From Sclerotiophoma versabilis (lineage: Eukaryota > Ascomycota > Dothideomycetes > Pleosporales > Didymellaceae), in NCBI GenBank assembly GCA_012274445.1, contig JAAROD010000004.1, positions 868,001-932,000 on the forward strand: a DNA stretch of 64,000 nt, given 5' to 3'. How positions within the stretch are numbered: the first letter of the stretch is position 1; each line of letters opens with the position of its first letter. The position numbers and the translations under genes were made by a program. The notes beneath the pieces were generated by a model that searched no databases, was not told the DNA's origin, and saw only the letters and a list, made by a program, of their open reading frames with translations. Positions 45,858 through 58,324 of this stretch are shown here, in pieces.

Positions 45858-46762
45858 TCAATCGCGCAGCCAAGCACGGCGTTTCTCTTCTTTCTTTTCA
45901 CGGCGCTTTTCCTTGAAGGCCTTGAGCTCCTTTTTATTCAAAGTCTTGCCGCGGCGCTCTGCCCTGAGACTACGCCCGTCATGGCTATTTGCTGCAGCAT
46001 CTACGTCGAAGAAGGCAGTCATCTGGCGTTTGCTCTTATTCTCGTCGTTGTGCACTTCAGGCCCTTGTCCAGCAGTCTGGAACTTGCCAGTGAAGCGGTT
46101 GAAGTGGGCCTGCGCAGTGTAGTCCTTTGCAGCATTTGGAATTGGTAGGCCTGCGGCCATCGCCGCCGCAGCTTGAGCCGCTTCTTCTGCCTCCTCCTCT
46201 TCTTTTGTGGCTTCCCTTGCGTAGTCGGCATTGGGATCATAACTTCCATGGATGGCTGGATTGTATCCTCCCCATTTGCGCTTGGGTGGTAAGCTGGTGC
46301 CGGGCGCACCGGTGTTTGAGGGTAGGGCAGCAGCGCTGTGGATTCTGTTGAGATTACATATTAGGTTGGAGAAGGAGACATAAGACGGTATTTGTTAGCA
46401 AACCTGTCGTACGATGCATAGCTGGTTGTTGTGGCCTCAGGCACACGTGGATTTTCCCATTGTGAGACTCCAGTCTTGTTGTTGTAAAAATACCAGGCTT
46501 GCGCGGTTTGATCCCAGCGAGGTTCCCAGCCATCGTCCTCTGCATCTGGCACAGGCTCATCAGGCAGCGGAGGCGCCTCCTCATCTGGCAGCGGGGGGCT
46601 ATCTTCTGAGACGGCACCTTCACTCCGTTCACTGGTAGCGCCTTCCTCTTTTGCTGGTGAAGCTGCAGGTGATACACTCCGCTTGTGGACATCATCGTGG
46701 CTAGTGCTCTGGCTGGGATGTACCGGCGCGGTTGGCAACGGCTTGACTTCGTCGGTGGTCAT
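45858..46762 (-). CDS. WW-domain protein
   Basis: Exons 46762-46404 and 46344-45858 (59-nt phase-2 intron) give 281 aa. The N-terminus is acidic with two PPLPDE copies. A WW domain spans about 77-106 (GWEPRWDQTAQAWYFYNNKT...WENP, with both signature Trp). The C-terminal half has KRKWGGYNPAIHGSYDP, an Ala/Glu helix, AHFNRFTGKFQ and a strongly basic end (KAFKEKRREKKEEKRRAWL). The FNRxTGKFQ and basic tail are typical of a fungal WW protein family linked to RNA processing or transcription; I cannot assign a precise role. Predicted nuclear. The splice is supported by frame restoration between YASYDR and IHSAAALP. Confidence 0.86.
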
Positions 46763-48856
46763 GGTGGTAGCCTAGATTGTATCTGTAATATGGAGATTAG
46801 GACTGATGTGCTAGGAAGGAAGACGCTGCTGTATGCACGTTGCCGCTGCGGCTGGACGGGATGTTGTGGATGTGAGACAGCGGGAAAGTTGAGGCTCCAA
46901 AGAAGCCGTGCGTGGCTTCTAGGGCGCCTTGGCAGCAGTACTGACACGTGATAATGTGCAAACTTCATCTTTGTTCCTGCCTGATTAGGAAGAGGTGCCG
47001 GTACAATAACTGTACAGAGAGACCACACCGCTCGAAGAAGATTCCACAATTTCAAGTCTCGACACCGCGGTGTCAGTTTCTGCCAGACTGGCGACATTAC
47101 TTGATCATCATCATTCCTTAGAAGCGTGCTGCCGCCGCCCCAGTGACAGTCAAAGCCCTCCGAGGGTATGCTCAGCAAATCACAGGGGCTCGTGCAGCGC
47201 TGGAGCCAGCGAGCGATACGCTGTGTTTGGATGAGTGCAGACGCTGGTTGTCTCTCCACCTCTTTCGCTCAACATGCGCCTTGTGTAGTGGGCAGGGCAC
47301 GGGATCGGTTTGGTGTATGCCAAGCAGACAGTAGCACGTACGCAAGGCCAAGGTCAAGGCCGTTGAAAGGAGAGTACTCCGTTTCGATCTCTACTGGCTG
47401 CAATTGACTCCCGCCTCCCCTAACGCGCTCCAAATCGGTTTGTGGGCCGCTTAGGCTAAGCGGGGAAGCACATGTGTCGCTGCTTCACAAAGTCGAACGA
47501 CGTCAACCTCAGTGTGCTGCTGCCACACGAGTGGACGACCTGTTGGGCCAACCTGGGGTTGTAGGGCCGCCAGTCCGAAAGATGAACGTTGGTGAATCTA
47601 TATCTCTCTTCTCGCCAAAGCACGCCTGCCTGAGCTGCTGAATAAGCGTCTCGCAGCGGACGCGGACCGGTACCGGCACCGTCTACGCTTGTCCAACCAG
47701 TCCCAATGGCCGCAAGGACAGGCCACGGCGCGCTCCAGTAGCGCATCTCGGTTGCTCTGATGGAACTCAACATGAGAAGAGCCTATTGGCTGCGACATGT
47801 TCGCCTGCATCACATCGGCGGTGCATGGATCGACAACCATCAGCAAGATGAGCGCTAGGCGGGGACGGCCTGCCGCCAGATCTGGGGGCTGAGAAAAGCA
47901 CTCACCATCTACGCCACACGCCATACCTAGCCGTTCCCTGCTGTGTTGTTCTGGACACCTACTGCCGTGTCTTGCATCACTCCAAACACGCTACGCGGAG
48001 AGCGGGCAGGAGAAGTCCTCTCCGCTGCGCTACTGCAGTATTGACATCGCAGCCGCGGGCGGACTCCCCACAAGCCTCCGGGATGTGCTGCATTCTCGGT
48101 TCCCAAACCGCAAAAGCTCCATGACCTGCACATCACTGCCTGCGCTACGGGGAACCTGAGAGCATAGCTGGCCTGCTCTCATCGCGCTGCGGCCACTGCG
48201 TTCCTGGGCCACTTCTTCGCGTCAGGGTCCGCCCCTGCCAGCTGTCCAGCCTGCCGCTGCGCGGCTTGCCGTTGCTCCTTCACCCTCATCTTTGTGCTGA
48301 TCGTATTTATTGGGTGCGTCCCTCGCCGCACGTCGAGCCTCTTCGATCCCGCGCTCGTGCATGCCCAGCCTGCCTTGACGCCTAGAAGTCCCGACTGCGC
48401 CGCAATCCTAACCCTGTATCCGTAAGTCAATCCCGTGTTGCTCCTGCACAACCTACGGGCGGTCCACCCTAGCCTGCCGCTTCGGTTACAGTTCAGCAGG
48501 AGCCGGACGGTGGTCTATCGAAACGTCAGCCCTGCACGGACTCACGGCTTCTTTGACCTCTTCTCCAAATCCTAGTCGTCTGCAACAACGCCGCAGACTC
48601 CTGCAGCACCTCAGACGCACGCAGAGTTTTACCGTCCCCTGCCTAGTTGTCTTCAGGTACATACATGTGTGCACCATTGTTGACACATATCGATGTACCC
48701 GCTACATCTTGAGGCAATTACGGCACCTGCAACCTGACTGCCGATCTTATTGCTTCTTCTCAACCCCAACAGTCTCATGTGGATCCTCGGTCAAAATATC
48801 CAGAAAGCCGTCTTACCCTAAACATTCAACATCAGAACGGATCATCACTGTCTGTT
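46763..48856. other. 2.1-kb region upstream of the 902-aa regulator
   Basis: GC-rich, especially 47100-48500, with overlapping open frames on the minus strand but no motif, signal peptide or splice logic. It lies between divergent genes and probably contains a long promoter and leader. The 48.5-48.85 kb part is CT/CA-rich, like a fungal 5' leader. Confidence 0.45.
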
Positions 48857-51698
48857 ATGCTTCTCAACATGAGCCATCCACCAAGCATTCCCTCCCGTGG
48901 AGGGCCTCCAGCATCCTATCAGCCTTACGCAACACCTCCTGGCCCTCTCTCGCGTACAGAGAGCGAGCATCAACGTTCAAGAGAGCCAAGTGAGAGCCAG
49001 AGCAACACACAACGACTCCCAAGCCTTCGTACACTCTTAGAGCCCGAGCTGCTAGATAAGCCTTCTGATTGTCCACTGAGACATGTTGCACCTCAACACA
49101 GGCCTAATGCTTCTCCTCAATATGAATCTATTAGCCCTACTCTGAAGCGGCGACACGATTCCGATAGCCACGGACAAGGCCAGTACGGGCGTAACGCAGC
49201 GACACTCCAAATGTCTTACGCACATCGGCCGCCCCCACCCCATGTTCAAGCCGAACAGCATTCTACGAATCCTTTAACACCAGGGTCTGCGCTCAGTGCT
49301 GGCTCGCTAGAGCACCGTCACCATGGAAGTTCTCAATCATTGTACGACAATACTCCTAGTTACGCCTTTCATCAACACTCGGCAGCGTGCGAACCGATGA
49401 CTGCACTTCCAGGTCGTCCACTGTGTGATGAGGCGGAAGACACCTCCAGGCCAGTCAGGAGACGCGTTGATGCACTCTCACGAGCCCCTGTTCGTGCATC
49501 GAGGTGTATTGCACAACGTGAAATTCTAGGCGAAGGCCTCTGTTATATCTACGAAGATGGGACCTACTGCAGAGCCGTCATAGATGGCGAGCCAGTCAAT
49601 CCGTCGTGGGGGATTACAAAAGCAGGCAAACCACGCAAACGACTAGCCCAGGCCTGCTTGACCTGTCGAGAGAAGAAGATCAAATGTGAACCAGGGTATC
49701 CCAAGTGCCATCAATGCGCCAAGTCCCAAAGGGTCTGCAGAGGGTAAGTTGCTCGACACAATACTATGCGCAAACGCACCTATCAAATAATAGCAGTGGC
49801 GCCGCGCAACATCGCATGATAGCATGATGCTGACCGAGGGCAGGGGTATGAACCAACCGAATCAACCCAGCACACGCAATGGCTCGACTGAAGTATCACC
49901 ATCAACCTCAGCTGCCGCAACCCTCCAAAGCTTTGCGACGGAATCGATGAGTCCATCAGTAAGCTCAGAGGAAGTCAATCGCACTGCAGATTTGCGAGAG
50001 AACCTGCGAACAGCCGATGCTCGGCATAACAGGGCTACGGTAAAGTCTCGAGACTATCTTCCCCCGCCTCCAATCCTTGGCGCTCGGGGCATGTCTGTCC
50101 ATTCCGACTGGAGTAGCCCGGCGAACTACCGAGAGCATCAGGACTCAAGCGTTGGCTTGTACCAGGACCATCTCGCACTACAGTGGGAGCAAGACCCTAA
50201 CGAGTTAGACCCTAGGGTAACTTCACATATCTTGGGACTTTATTTCCTTCATGCCGGGCGAGCAACATATGGCATGTTTCCACGCGAAGCATTCATGTCG
50301 TGGGCACAGTCCGGTCGGAGTAAGTCTCAAGATGATCGCATGCTCTTGTATTCAGTACTAGCAATGGGTTCGCTCTTCTCATCTGAGGCAGATGATCGCG
50401 CACTTGGAAAACGTTTTGCTACCGTCGCTACATATGCTGTAGAGAAGCGGTTTGGAAAGTTTAGTTTACAACTCTGTCAGAGTCGCCTATTGCTCGCGCT
50501 CTACCACTTCGCTCAGGGCAAGGCACAAGAGGCGTGGGATTTCTGTGGTGGCGGTCTCCGTGTCCTCAGTGCATTAAACCTGAATACTGAGGAAGGAGTT
50601 CAGGAGCTGGCCGACGAAGCGTCTGAGTTGGAGTACGGATTCGATCGTCGGACCTTTGAAGAGTGTTGTCGGCGTACCTTTTGGTCAGGGTTCCTGATGG
50701 ATGTAAGTCTGGATGTGACGCGGCTAACTACCACTATTGACCTAATACAACAACAGCGCTACAACGGATTCTTTGGTGGAACACTGTTCGTTGTCAGCAT
50801 ACATGATGCCTTCGTTCGTCTTCCATGCATGGAGGCTACCTACGAGTCTGGCATGCCTTGCGATACGCCCCTCTTCAATTACGAACTCCTTAACCGCTTC
50901 GCACCAAAAACCCCCTCTCTCGGTCATATGGCGTACCTGTGTCTCATATCAGCCCTTTGGGGTGATGTGCTGACCTTCACAGGGCGTGCAGCCCGTCGCC
51001 CAGATACAGGCTACGAACAACACTACGAACCATTCTATACCAAGACCTACGAGCGGTTGGAGAGCTGGCACTCTATGTTACCTACCAATTTACGATATTC
51101 TCAACAGAATCTTGAAAGCAGCATTGCTGAAGGCAACATCGGCACCTTCATGTCACTGCACGCTCTTTACCACGCTACCGCCATTCGACTCAACCGTCAG
51201 ATTCGTATAAGCGCAATGCCTATCGACAAAATAAGTCGAAACATCGAGCATGCATCCCACAACGCCTTGACATTCTTGTCGATGATGCACACCCTATCGC
51301 TCATCAATCAACAACGCCGTGATGACAAACCAGAGTGCTTCTTTTCGACACCGTTTCCCGGCTACGCGCTTATGCTATCGATCGACGTTCTATCCTCTGC
51401 CGGAACATTCACTACACTGCCCCGTCTAATCGATACAGTAGGCACTACGATGTCTTGTATTGAAGAGCTAGCCATGTTTTGGGCGTCGGCACGAGCACAA
51501 CAAAAGGCTATCTCCAACCGCTTGAGACAGCTCACTGATATTGCCATGGGGCACAGAAATGGGACCAGCCATGGCCATGCAGGCCATTTCTGGAAGATTG
51601 CCGAGAGCCTCGATGTGGCATTTGGCAAGGACGATGCTATGTACAAGGCAAACGAACAAGATATTTTCAAGGTCGTCGGTCAGCTTACACAGCACTGA
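48857..51698 (+). CDS. Zn(II)2Cys6 transcription factor, internal zinc cluster
   Basis: Exons 48857-49743, 49823-50702 and 50757-51698 give 902 aa. Introns are 79 and 54 nt; the second is a multiple of three without stop, but its GTAAGT donor and removal restoring FLMD-RYNGFF support it. The zinc cluster is internal (Cys about 267-294, spacing 2-6-6-2-6), preceded by a disordered Ser/Pro/His-rich N-terminus and the conserved lead-in EPVNPSWGITKAGKPRKR. The Fungal_trans region spans about 430-750 (LYFLHAGRATYGMF, CRRTFWSGFLMD). I have a weak impression of similarity to RosA/Pro1-type developmental regulators because of the lead-in. An upstream in-frame GTG was rejected for the first ATG. Confidence 0.9.
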
Positions 51699-52125
51699 GA
51701 TGCCTTTTCAGAGCTTTTCAGTCGACCAATAGGATCTCGATGTTGCATTCACAAGTGTATTATAGTAGACATGAAGCGAAGCACTTCATCAAATTTAGTC
51801 GAACATGCATGAAGGAGTAGATACGGAAATACTTCTTCGTGAGGCTTAATGCCATAATGTACAATGACTAGCTATCAACGCGCTTTGTACCTCGAAACCA
51901 TGTAATTGCTGGTTCAACGCATATGAGATTGTCGGCCAATGAGGAGTTGTTTCCGGATGGATGCACACTACCTGCAACTGCCGCTGACCTCAACATGTTT
52001 ACTTAGCGGCTTGCATAATTTAGACCTCTAGTGTTCGGACATCAATAGTCTGCTGTAGTGTGAGAGCTTGCGTGAAACTATGCCAGACCACGACGCGACG
52101 GTCAGATTAATGCTCCGGCATGCGC

Positions 52126-52181
52126 TTGCTTGGCAGGCCTTGCTTGGCGGGACTTGCTCGGCAGGACTTGCTCGGCGATCG
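52126..52181. repeat. Four imperfect copies of a 14-bp tandem repeat
   Basis: Unit close to TTGCTYGGCRGGAC, four copies back to back, with substitutions at a few positions. No known protein-binding site recognised. Confidence 0.85.
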
Positions 52182-52359
52182 CGCATGTGTGAAGAAGGGA
52201 AACAAACAACCCAGCTAGCTCAGTCCGAAGCCGTAGTCTGGAACCATGGGATTGGAACCGGACCCCATGCTCCGGTCATGATATCACTTCAATCGCAAAC
52301 GAAAAGACTACCACGTGTGTAGATGTGATGGAGTGTATTTTGTTATTGCACAGCACCCA

Positions 52360-52383
52360 CCACACACACACACACACACACAC
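52360..52383. repeat. CA dinucleotide microsatellite
   Basis: About twelve CA units in a row, in intergenic sequence. Likely length-polymorphic. Confidence 0.9.
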
Positions 52384-53622
52384 TTGACTGCGGGACGGAG
52401 GCAAAACAGATAGGTCTGCCTGGTTCTGTACTACCACATTCCTGCTTCGCAGCCCTGAGCGGACGACTCGCGCCGCTGCGGCGCAGAAAAGAGCGTGTAT
52501 GCGTGCGGGACTTGCATGCACTGTGTGGGAGCGATGAGATGGAAATGCGGGGTATTGAGTTGCAGCGGAGGAGTCTTTGGGTCTCGTTTAATTACGTTCC
52601 GCGCCAGTGGTAGACACAGACTGGGTCGGGCTTGCAGAGTAGGTCCTTTTCGAGCTGCCGCAAGAAGGAGGTACAACGGGTCTGTAGACTAAATCGATGA
52701 TGGGGTACAAGTGGCAAGCAGATCGCGTCAAGCTGAGAATCTGCGAAGCGTTGTTGAGGACTAGATGGAGCAGGGATGTAGAGTGGTAAGTTTTGTAGTG
52801 GCGCAATATGTGGGGAAGTCTCGAAGACTGAACTAGTTTCAGACATATGAGAGAGGGTTTACGATTGTGGATCCGGACGTTCGTGGCAGAGATGTGGGGT
52901 GGAGTGGAGTGAGGTTTGATGAGTGGGCTCAAGAAAGCGGCGGAACCAAAGTATCATCAGAACGCGTCATCTCAAACAACGTCGCAGAAGACTGAGGTCG
53001 ACAAGCTCCAGCGTTTCATCGGGATGACGAATGAACATCTCGTTCCACTTACACAGCATGTCTACATACAGAAGCGGCATCGACGAGAGGGACATGGGAG
53101 CGAGAGTCGAAGCCTCGTGACGAGAATGATGGACTGTAGGTGGCAATGTGGATACCAATAACGTATATAGCCTGGCCCTTTCCAGACCCCACAGCGCGTA
53201 GAGTCTCATGACGCCGAGTCAGAGAACTCGTGCCCCATCGGCGGAACGGCGCGAGGAGATCTGGACCACCGTTATACAAGTCTCAGCTCGTGGAACTTGA
53301 CCCCTTGCTTTGTTTGCATACTGTCGAAGATCCACACAGTCCACGCAACCGCAGGGCCTGATGTTGGCCCGGGGGCTCAAAGCTTGCAGCAGCTTCAAAG
53401 ACACATTGGGAAGAACCTTCCAAGTTCGACCCAATAACGGATTTACCAGTGTCTCCTGTTCTCCCATAATCACACTCGTGGTGAAATCCCTTAGCTTGTT
53501 ACTCTGCCCGACCTGCGTCAAGTCTATAGCTCTTTCATGTCTGCATTAATCGACTTTGCCAATATGTGTATTCTTCTCGAGTAGTGAATTTAGATAGCAG
53601 GTCTGGAGACCCGTTGTTTATC

Positions 53623-54530
53623 TTACAGAACGGATTGCGTGCTGACTTCGCATCCGAAGTTGATTGTGGCTTCTCGGGCGCCGTTGGCAAAAGCAGAGTA
53701 CAAGATGATTGGTTTGGAATACTGATTGCTTCTTGGTTTGACTTGTCCGCATCTTCCATGTCGGTTGTGAATTACATTTTCATAGATTTTGTAACTTGCG
53801 CCATGCACGTCGCCACCCAGAGTACGGCTCGCGGCAGACAATTTATGAATGCCGCTAGCATCAAGACCTTGGACCTGCGTCCTGTATCCGCTCTTTTCGT
53901 ATAATGATACCGAATTGTAATCATCCTCCGTCTCGACGGCCAATATATGCCCTTGCGAAGCTGCAAGTACTAGATCCCGAACACCGTTCGCAACCGGTAT
54001 AGATTGTACTCCACGTAATAAGAGCTTAGACTTCCTGGCAGAGTTGAGAGTGAGACATGTGAGGTGATTGAAAGTCCCGCCTCGATCGCCGGCTCGGACT
54101 CATTACCCGTGACGGTTTCGAAATATTGTTCTACGAAAGTCCTATGCCCAAACTTTACGTTTGAGACAAAGCGCGGGTGTTGATTCAGGGCATTGACTGT
54201 GAGGCCCCTTTGGTATGGCTTTGAGGAAGTGGGAGGTGGGTTGTCGGCGGCGGCGGTGGCGGCGGCTTCAAAAAAACCGATGTAAGAATGTCCTTTGTTC
54301 CTTTTTTCAACGCTTGTTTGACCGCATCATATTCTGCCCTTCGTTGTGGATTGTTCCACAAGTCCTGCAACTACTCTTGAAACCACCTCTCAGCTCCAGA
54401 TACTGCCCTGGTCGTTCTGGATCCTGCTTTCATCCTTGACTTCTTTGGCACCGTCTGCGACAATCTCCTCTTCTTGCGTTTTTGCAACCACTGGTTTCGC
54501 GGTAGCTGTAGGCTCAGGACACTAGCTCAT
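53623..54530 (-). pseudogene. Probable broken gene of unknown function downstream of GTR1
   Basis: Coding-looking pieces run in order on the minus strand but in changing frames. A Lys/Arg-rich segment (QKRKKRRLS, about 54470) leads to AERWFQE, a TAG, then LWNNPQRRAEYDAVKQALKK. The frame then shifts at a run of seven A (plus strand 54270-54276). ALNQHPRFVSNVKFG and FVEQYFETVTG follow. A further shift leads to ILAVETEDDYNSVSLYEKSG, which stays open to 53623. A 39-nt intron could remove the TAG, but not the later shifts. No family recognised. It could be a spliced gene I cannot resolve, or sequencing error at the homopolymer. Confidence 0.35.
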
Positions 54531-55614
54531 AACCTTCTCTTTACCTTTACTGCTTTCAACCGTGTCCGCTGAGCCGGCGAAAGCTTGCTGTATTGGAGGG
54601 CGTGGTTTCGATGCAATGTCAAGCTCGGCGAATCTGGGACGAACCTGGAAGATGTTCACCCGCGCAGCGTTGAAGACTTGTTCGGAAGGTGGAATGGTAA
54701 CAGCAAGATTGGTGTTCTCAGTGAGTCGGGTGATAAAGAACATGAACCTGCCAGTCTTGATCTGCATCTCAGCAAAGTTGGCACTGCCAGCTGGGATGTT
54801 CGTATGTTTGGCCATACTCTGCTTGTGTGTCTTGAGAATGCTGGATATGCGCTCGAAGCGATCGTGGAATGGATTATCTTCGCCATCTCCTCGCGTGACA
54901 TGTGCAACGGTCAGGCAGGTTGTGCGCTCGTACAGAACGAGCTCTCTGGCGTCAATGATGTCTGCCAGCTGTGACAGAAGAGCTTCGATGGTGCCCGCAT
55001 TCGGAATGAGGAAGTAGATAATCTTGGTCCAAGCCTTGTACAAGCTTTGATCCCAGATGCTTGTGGGGAAGAACTCGACCGTGTCGCTGAAGCCCTCGCT
55101 GGCATCTCGAATGTAGTTTGAACGCTCATGATACATGGCTTCTCGAAGGCGTGCTTGTACCAAGTCCATTTTGTGAATGAGACAGAAGACTTTCGCAGTG
55201 GGGCTGCACTCGTGGAGAGCACGAATGATGTTCGAGTAAGAGACGACGTCGGCTTGGAACTCGCGAGACTCGATGTCAAAGACGAAGATAAGGACGGCTA
55301 CAGAACCGAAGACATGACTACGTGACTGCGTGAGGTAGTTCTCGACGAAGCCATCTTGACTAGACAAAGTCAACATCCAGTTACTTCCCGGTCACATAGA
55401 TGGTGTTTGCGTACCCTCCACAATCCCAGAGATTCAGCATTAGATTGCCCATGAACTTGATGTTACTGTGTTCAACATCGATAGTGGCGCCCAATCGGCG
55501 AACGTCCTTGGCCACGTAGTTGCTGAAGACAATGCTTCTCATCGACGACTTGCCCGCTCCGCTCTTGCCCATCAGCAGCACCTTGCGCTGCTTCTGACGC
55601 TTCTGGGAATTCAT
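54522..55614 (-). CDS. GTR1: Rag-type GTPase Gtr1 (RagA/B), TORC1 regulator
   Basis: Exons 55614-55415 and 55359-54522 give 345 aa. The 55-nt intron splits the switch II motif, which reads LWDCGGQDGFVENY after splicing. The P-loop GKSGAGKSS (16-24) lies just after a basic N-terminus, and HKMDLV gives guanine specificity. The C-terminal roadblock-like Gtr1/RagA domain follows (FPTSIWDQSLYKAW). The protein ends in a Ser/Lys/Glu tail; yeast Gtr1 is 310 aa. With Gtr2 it forms a heterodimer on the vacuole that signals amino acids to TORC1. The open frame continues for about 40 codons after the stop, which is probably chance. Confidence 0.94.
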
Positions 55615-56459
55615 CGTGAAGGAGTGTTTGATCGACAGCGCGCAAACTGGTGTTCGAGTGCTGCTATCGGGTGCCCTGGCAGAGGGCCAGAAACAAAGAG
55701 CTTCGAGAAACGGCGGACGTGGGCGGCGTGGGTGAGCTACGAAATGAGCGTGTTGTCAAATGACGTATCGTAACGGCTATCGTCGCGTGGGGCAAGTGAT
55801 ATGCGCGTATGACTGGCAGGGAGTAAGATTATGTGGACTGAAGCCGCGGAACTCAGGTAAAACAATAGTTTCACGAGGGAGGTAAGTGCGTAAGAACGAA
55901 GCGTGGGAATTTGGAGCTTGGGCGTGTAAATCCTTAGCTTGGCACGTCAAGTGGTGCCGGTGCAATTGATGGCGGGGCAGCGGCTGCAGAGCCGCAACCC
56001 CTGACCATCACGGACTTTCGTACGAAAGTGTGGGACAGACAAACAGACACGCAGTGGTGTCAAATGTGTTCGCATTACGTTGACTGATTATCGATTTCGC
56101 AAAAATGCTGCGTTCTTGAGTACTTGGTATTCCTGGACCAAAGCCCTCACTATTTTACAGATCCATTTTCCGTGCCCTAGATGTCTGGCATTTGAGACAT
56201 ATCCCGTGTAGAAGTGAAGAACATAGGAAATCGCAGTAAATGACTAGCAAGCATGCTAGTAAAGACTGAAGCCTCGCTCAAGCCATTAAATCAGAAAAGC
56301 CACCAGGTGCCGACCGTCGAGATCGTGCATCGTAAGTTTCCAAAGTGACTGCAGTCAAGCTACCGCCAATGGTAGTATAAAAAGTCCAGATATGGGACGT
56401 GTCGCATGCCATCGAACACAAAGAAGCGAAACAAAGCGGGAGAGGAATCTCAGGGTATC
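55615..56459. other. Intergenic, no gene recognised
   Basis: Between GTR1 start and URG3 stop, both minus strand. Holds the GTR1 promoter. A minus frame inside 56278-56571 overlaps the last URG3 exon and is not a gene. Confidence 0.45.
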
Positions 56460-58118
56460 TCAGAAAACAGTTCCATCGGACAGAATCATAATAGGTGGCT
56501 CTTTCGTATTCGGTCGCGAGACTTCTGCAATTTCTCGGCCCCCCTTGTGTTGGGTCAGTTGGCAGGTTCAAAGGTTGAGTGAAGTAGTGGAGCTTACCTT
56601 CCAGCTGCCGGCTTCCAGCATCTGAGCCAAAGTCAGCTTATCTCGCCCAGTCAGTTCCAGTGAGCTGTTGACTTCAACGAGCAGCTCGTCCAACAATCCG
56701 ACTGTGACGGCGCGCCATTCGACAATTACGTCGTCGTCTGCAGTGAACATGGGTACGACCTCCATGCTGGGCTGTCCTTTGACTTGAGCATTTCGCTGAT
56801 ACTGCGCAACACCACGCTGGTGGTCATCAGGCTTGAGCGTCAAAAGTCCAGTGTCGATGAATAGACCGCCATTGCGATATTCAGGCAGTCCAGTCAGAAG
56901 TTCGGCGCCGGCGAAGTGGACGTTCATGAGCTTGGTCATTGGGACCATCAAGGAGTAAGTCAGCCATTGCGTGAGTTTGTGGAAAGGTACAATGTTCTCC
57001 CAGGGATGGGTGGGGTGAGATGGCATGACCGAGCAGGGCCATGCGTCACCCATGGGAATGCCATCGATCTGAGTCCGTGTTGCTGGCCAGATGGGCGTCA
57101 AGCTCTCCATCAGCGTGTTCCAGAGGGTGGGGAGTGGGATGATAGGGACAGATGAGGCTTGGGTGGTGGGGTGGGAGAGAAGATAGTCTGTAGCTGTTAG
57201 CGTGAGCCGGAGGGTCGTGTGTGGAGATCATGTACCAAGCATGTTTCCAGGGCGTGCTTCGAGGCCGAAGACTTCTTGGTTCTGCAGTGCCTCGGCGAGT
57301 CGGATGAGCAGGTTTGTGCGGCCCTCGAGGCCATCAATGGGATTTGACTCGTTGACCTGGAGACCGCGAGCCATGACGGTAAGATCGAGCTTCTTCAGAC
57401 CGGCGCTGTCGACCTGGCAGGGCTCCTTGGGGTTGCTGCTGAAGGCGCCGGCCTTGAACATCTCGAGACTGGCTACGGCAAGGCCTTCGCTGCGACGGTA
57501 GATCTTGCCCGACTCCTTGCTCTTGTACTGCCATTTCGTTCCGGCGCCGGCGTCGAGGAGGACGGAGACAAGGAAGAGGTCGAGCAGACGGCGTGTGCGC
57601 TCCGAGTTGTCGACAGTGGACGGCCACGAGGCCATCAGCTGGTCGATTCGCGGACGGCCGCCGACCTCGAAGTGCTGCCAGCGGCCGTGGGGCGGGATGG
57701 AGGCATAGTCGGGGGCGTAGTCTCTCTGTTGGCAAGGTCAGCACTGCCATGGTAGGCCATGGTAGGCCCGAATGAGGCCGCGGCAGCGGCTGCGGCGCAC
57801 CTTGACGATCGACACGACAAAGCTGGCGACATCGCTGAACTTGGTCATGTCGACGGTGAAGTGCTTGAGCTGGTTCTTCTTCGCCTTCTCCAGCACCAGG
57901 CGCGAGCGGTCGCGGACGGCGTAGATGCTCCTCAGGTAGCCGGCCGGGTCGAGGGCCGGGTCCGGGGCGCGAGGCAGAGGCACGTCGGGGAAGCTGGTGG
58001 GCCGCGAGCCGTTGGTGGTGGAGGGGCCTGGGGAGCGTAGAGAGCCATTGGACGAGTTGGGTTGGCTGCCGCCCGGCGAGATGGTGGGCTTGGAGCTCTT
58101 GCGGTTGAACAGACGCAT
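56460..58118 (-). CDS. URG3: Uracil catabolism protein Urg3/Urc4 (DUF1688)
   Basis: Exons 58118-57801, 57725-57236, 57187-56598 and 56543-56460 (introns 75, 48 and 54 nt) give 493 aa, near the family norm. Family blocks appear throughout: YLRSIYAVRDRSRLVLEKAK, RTRRLLDLFLVSVLLDAGAG, KWQYKSKESGKIYRRSEGLA, WPATRTQIDGIPMGDAWPCS, LTGLPEYRNGG, VIVEWRAVTVGLLD and the end PPIMILSDGTVF. The first 35 residues are Ser/Pro-rich and variable. The family is fungal (and bacterial) DUF1688, required in the yeast URC uracil degradation pathway; its chemistry is not settled. Cytosolic. All four exons are supported by these blocks. Confidence 0.95.
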
Positions 58119-58230
58119 GGCGGGCAGGTGCAGTCAACGGCAGCGGCGACTGTGGGGAGGGCAGGCGGCAGGCGACAGGCGGCAGTGGCAGGCGTGGGCA
58201 GAGGGAAGCAGCAGTGCTGGCGGCGCTCCA

Positions 58231-58281
58231 GCAGAGGCAGAGGCAGAGGCAGAGGCAGAGGCGAGGCAGAGGCGAGGCAGA
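58231..58281. repeat. GCAGAG hexamer array
   Basis: About eight near-perfect GCAGAG units, two interrupted by GCGAG. Confidence 0.9.
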
Positions 58282-58292
58282 GGGAGATTGGG

Positions 58293-58324
58293 GGCAGGCA
58301 GGCAGGCAGGCAGGCAGGCAGGCA
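58293..58324. repeat. GGCA tetranucleotide array
   Basis: About eight copies of GGCA in direct series, ending in GGCAC. Confidence 0.92.

Larger units (their letters stand above)
51699..53622. other. Intergenic region with simple repeats
   Basis: No gene supported. Holds a 14-bp tandem repeat and a CA microsatellite (listed separately) and many short overlapping frames without motif. Confidence 0.45.

Noticed and set aside
47598..48451. Minus-strand frames in the GC-rich region
   Set aside because: No start context, no motif, interrupted and overlapping; treated as composition effect.
54390..54521. In-frame continuation after the GTR1 stop as a readthrough product
   Set aside because: Stop context is not a known readthrough signal, and the other frame fits the neighbouring broken gene better.
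57334..58137. 267-codon frame on the minus strand rich in Pro/Arg/His
   Set aside because: It overlaps URG3 exons in another frame and has the composition of a shadow frame; URG3 blocks are clear.
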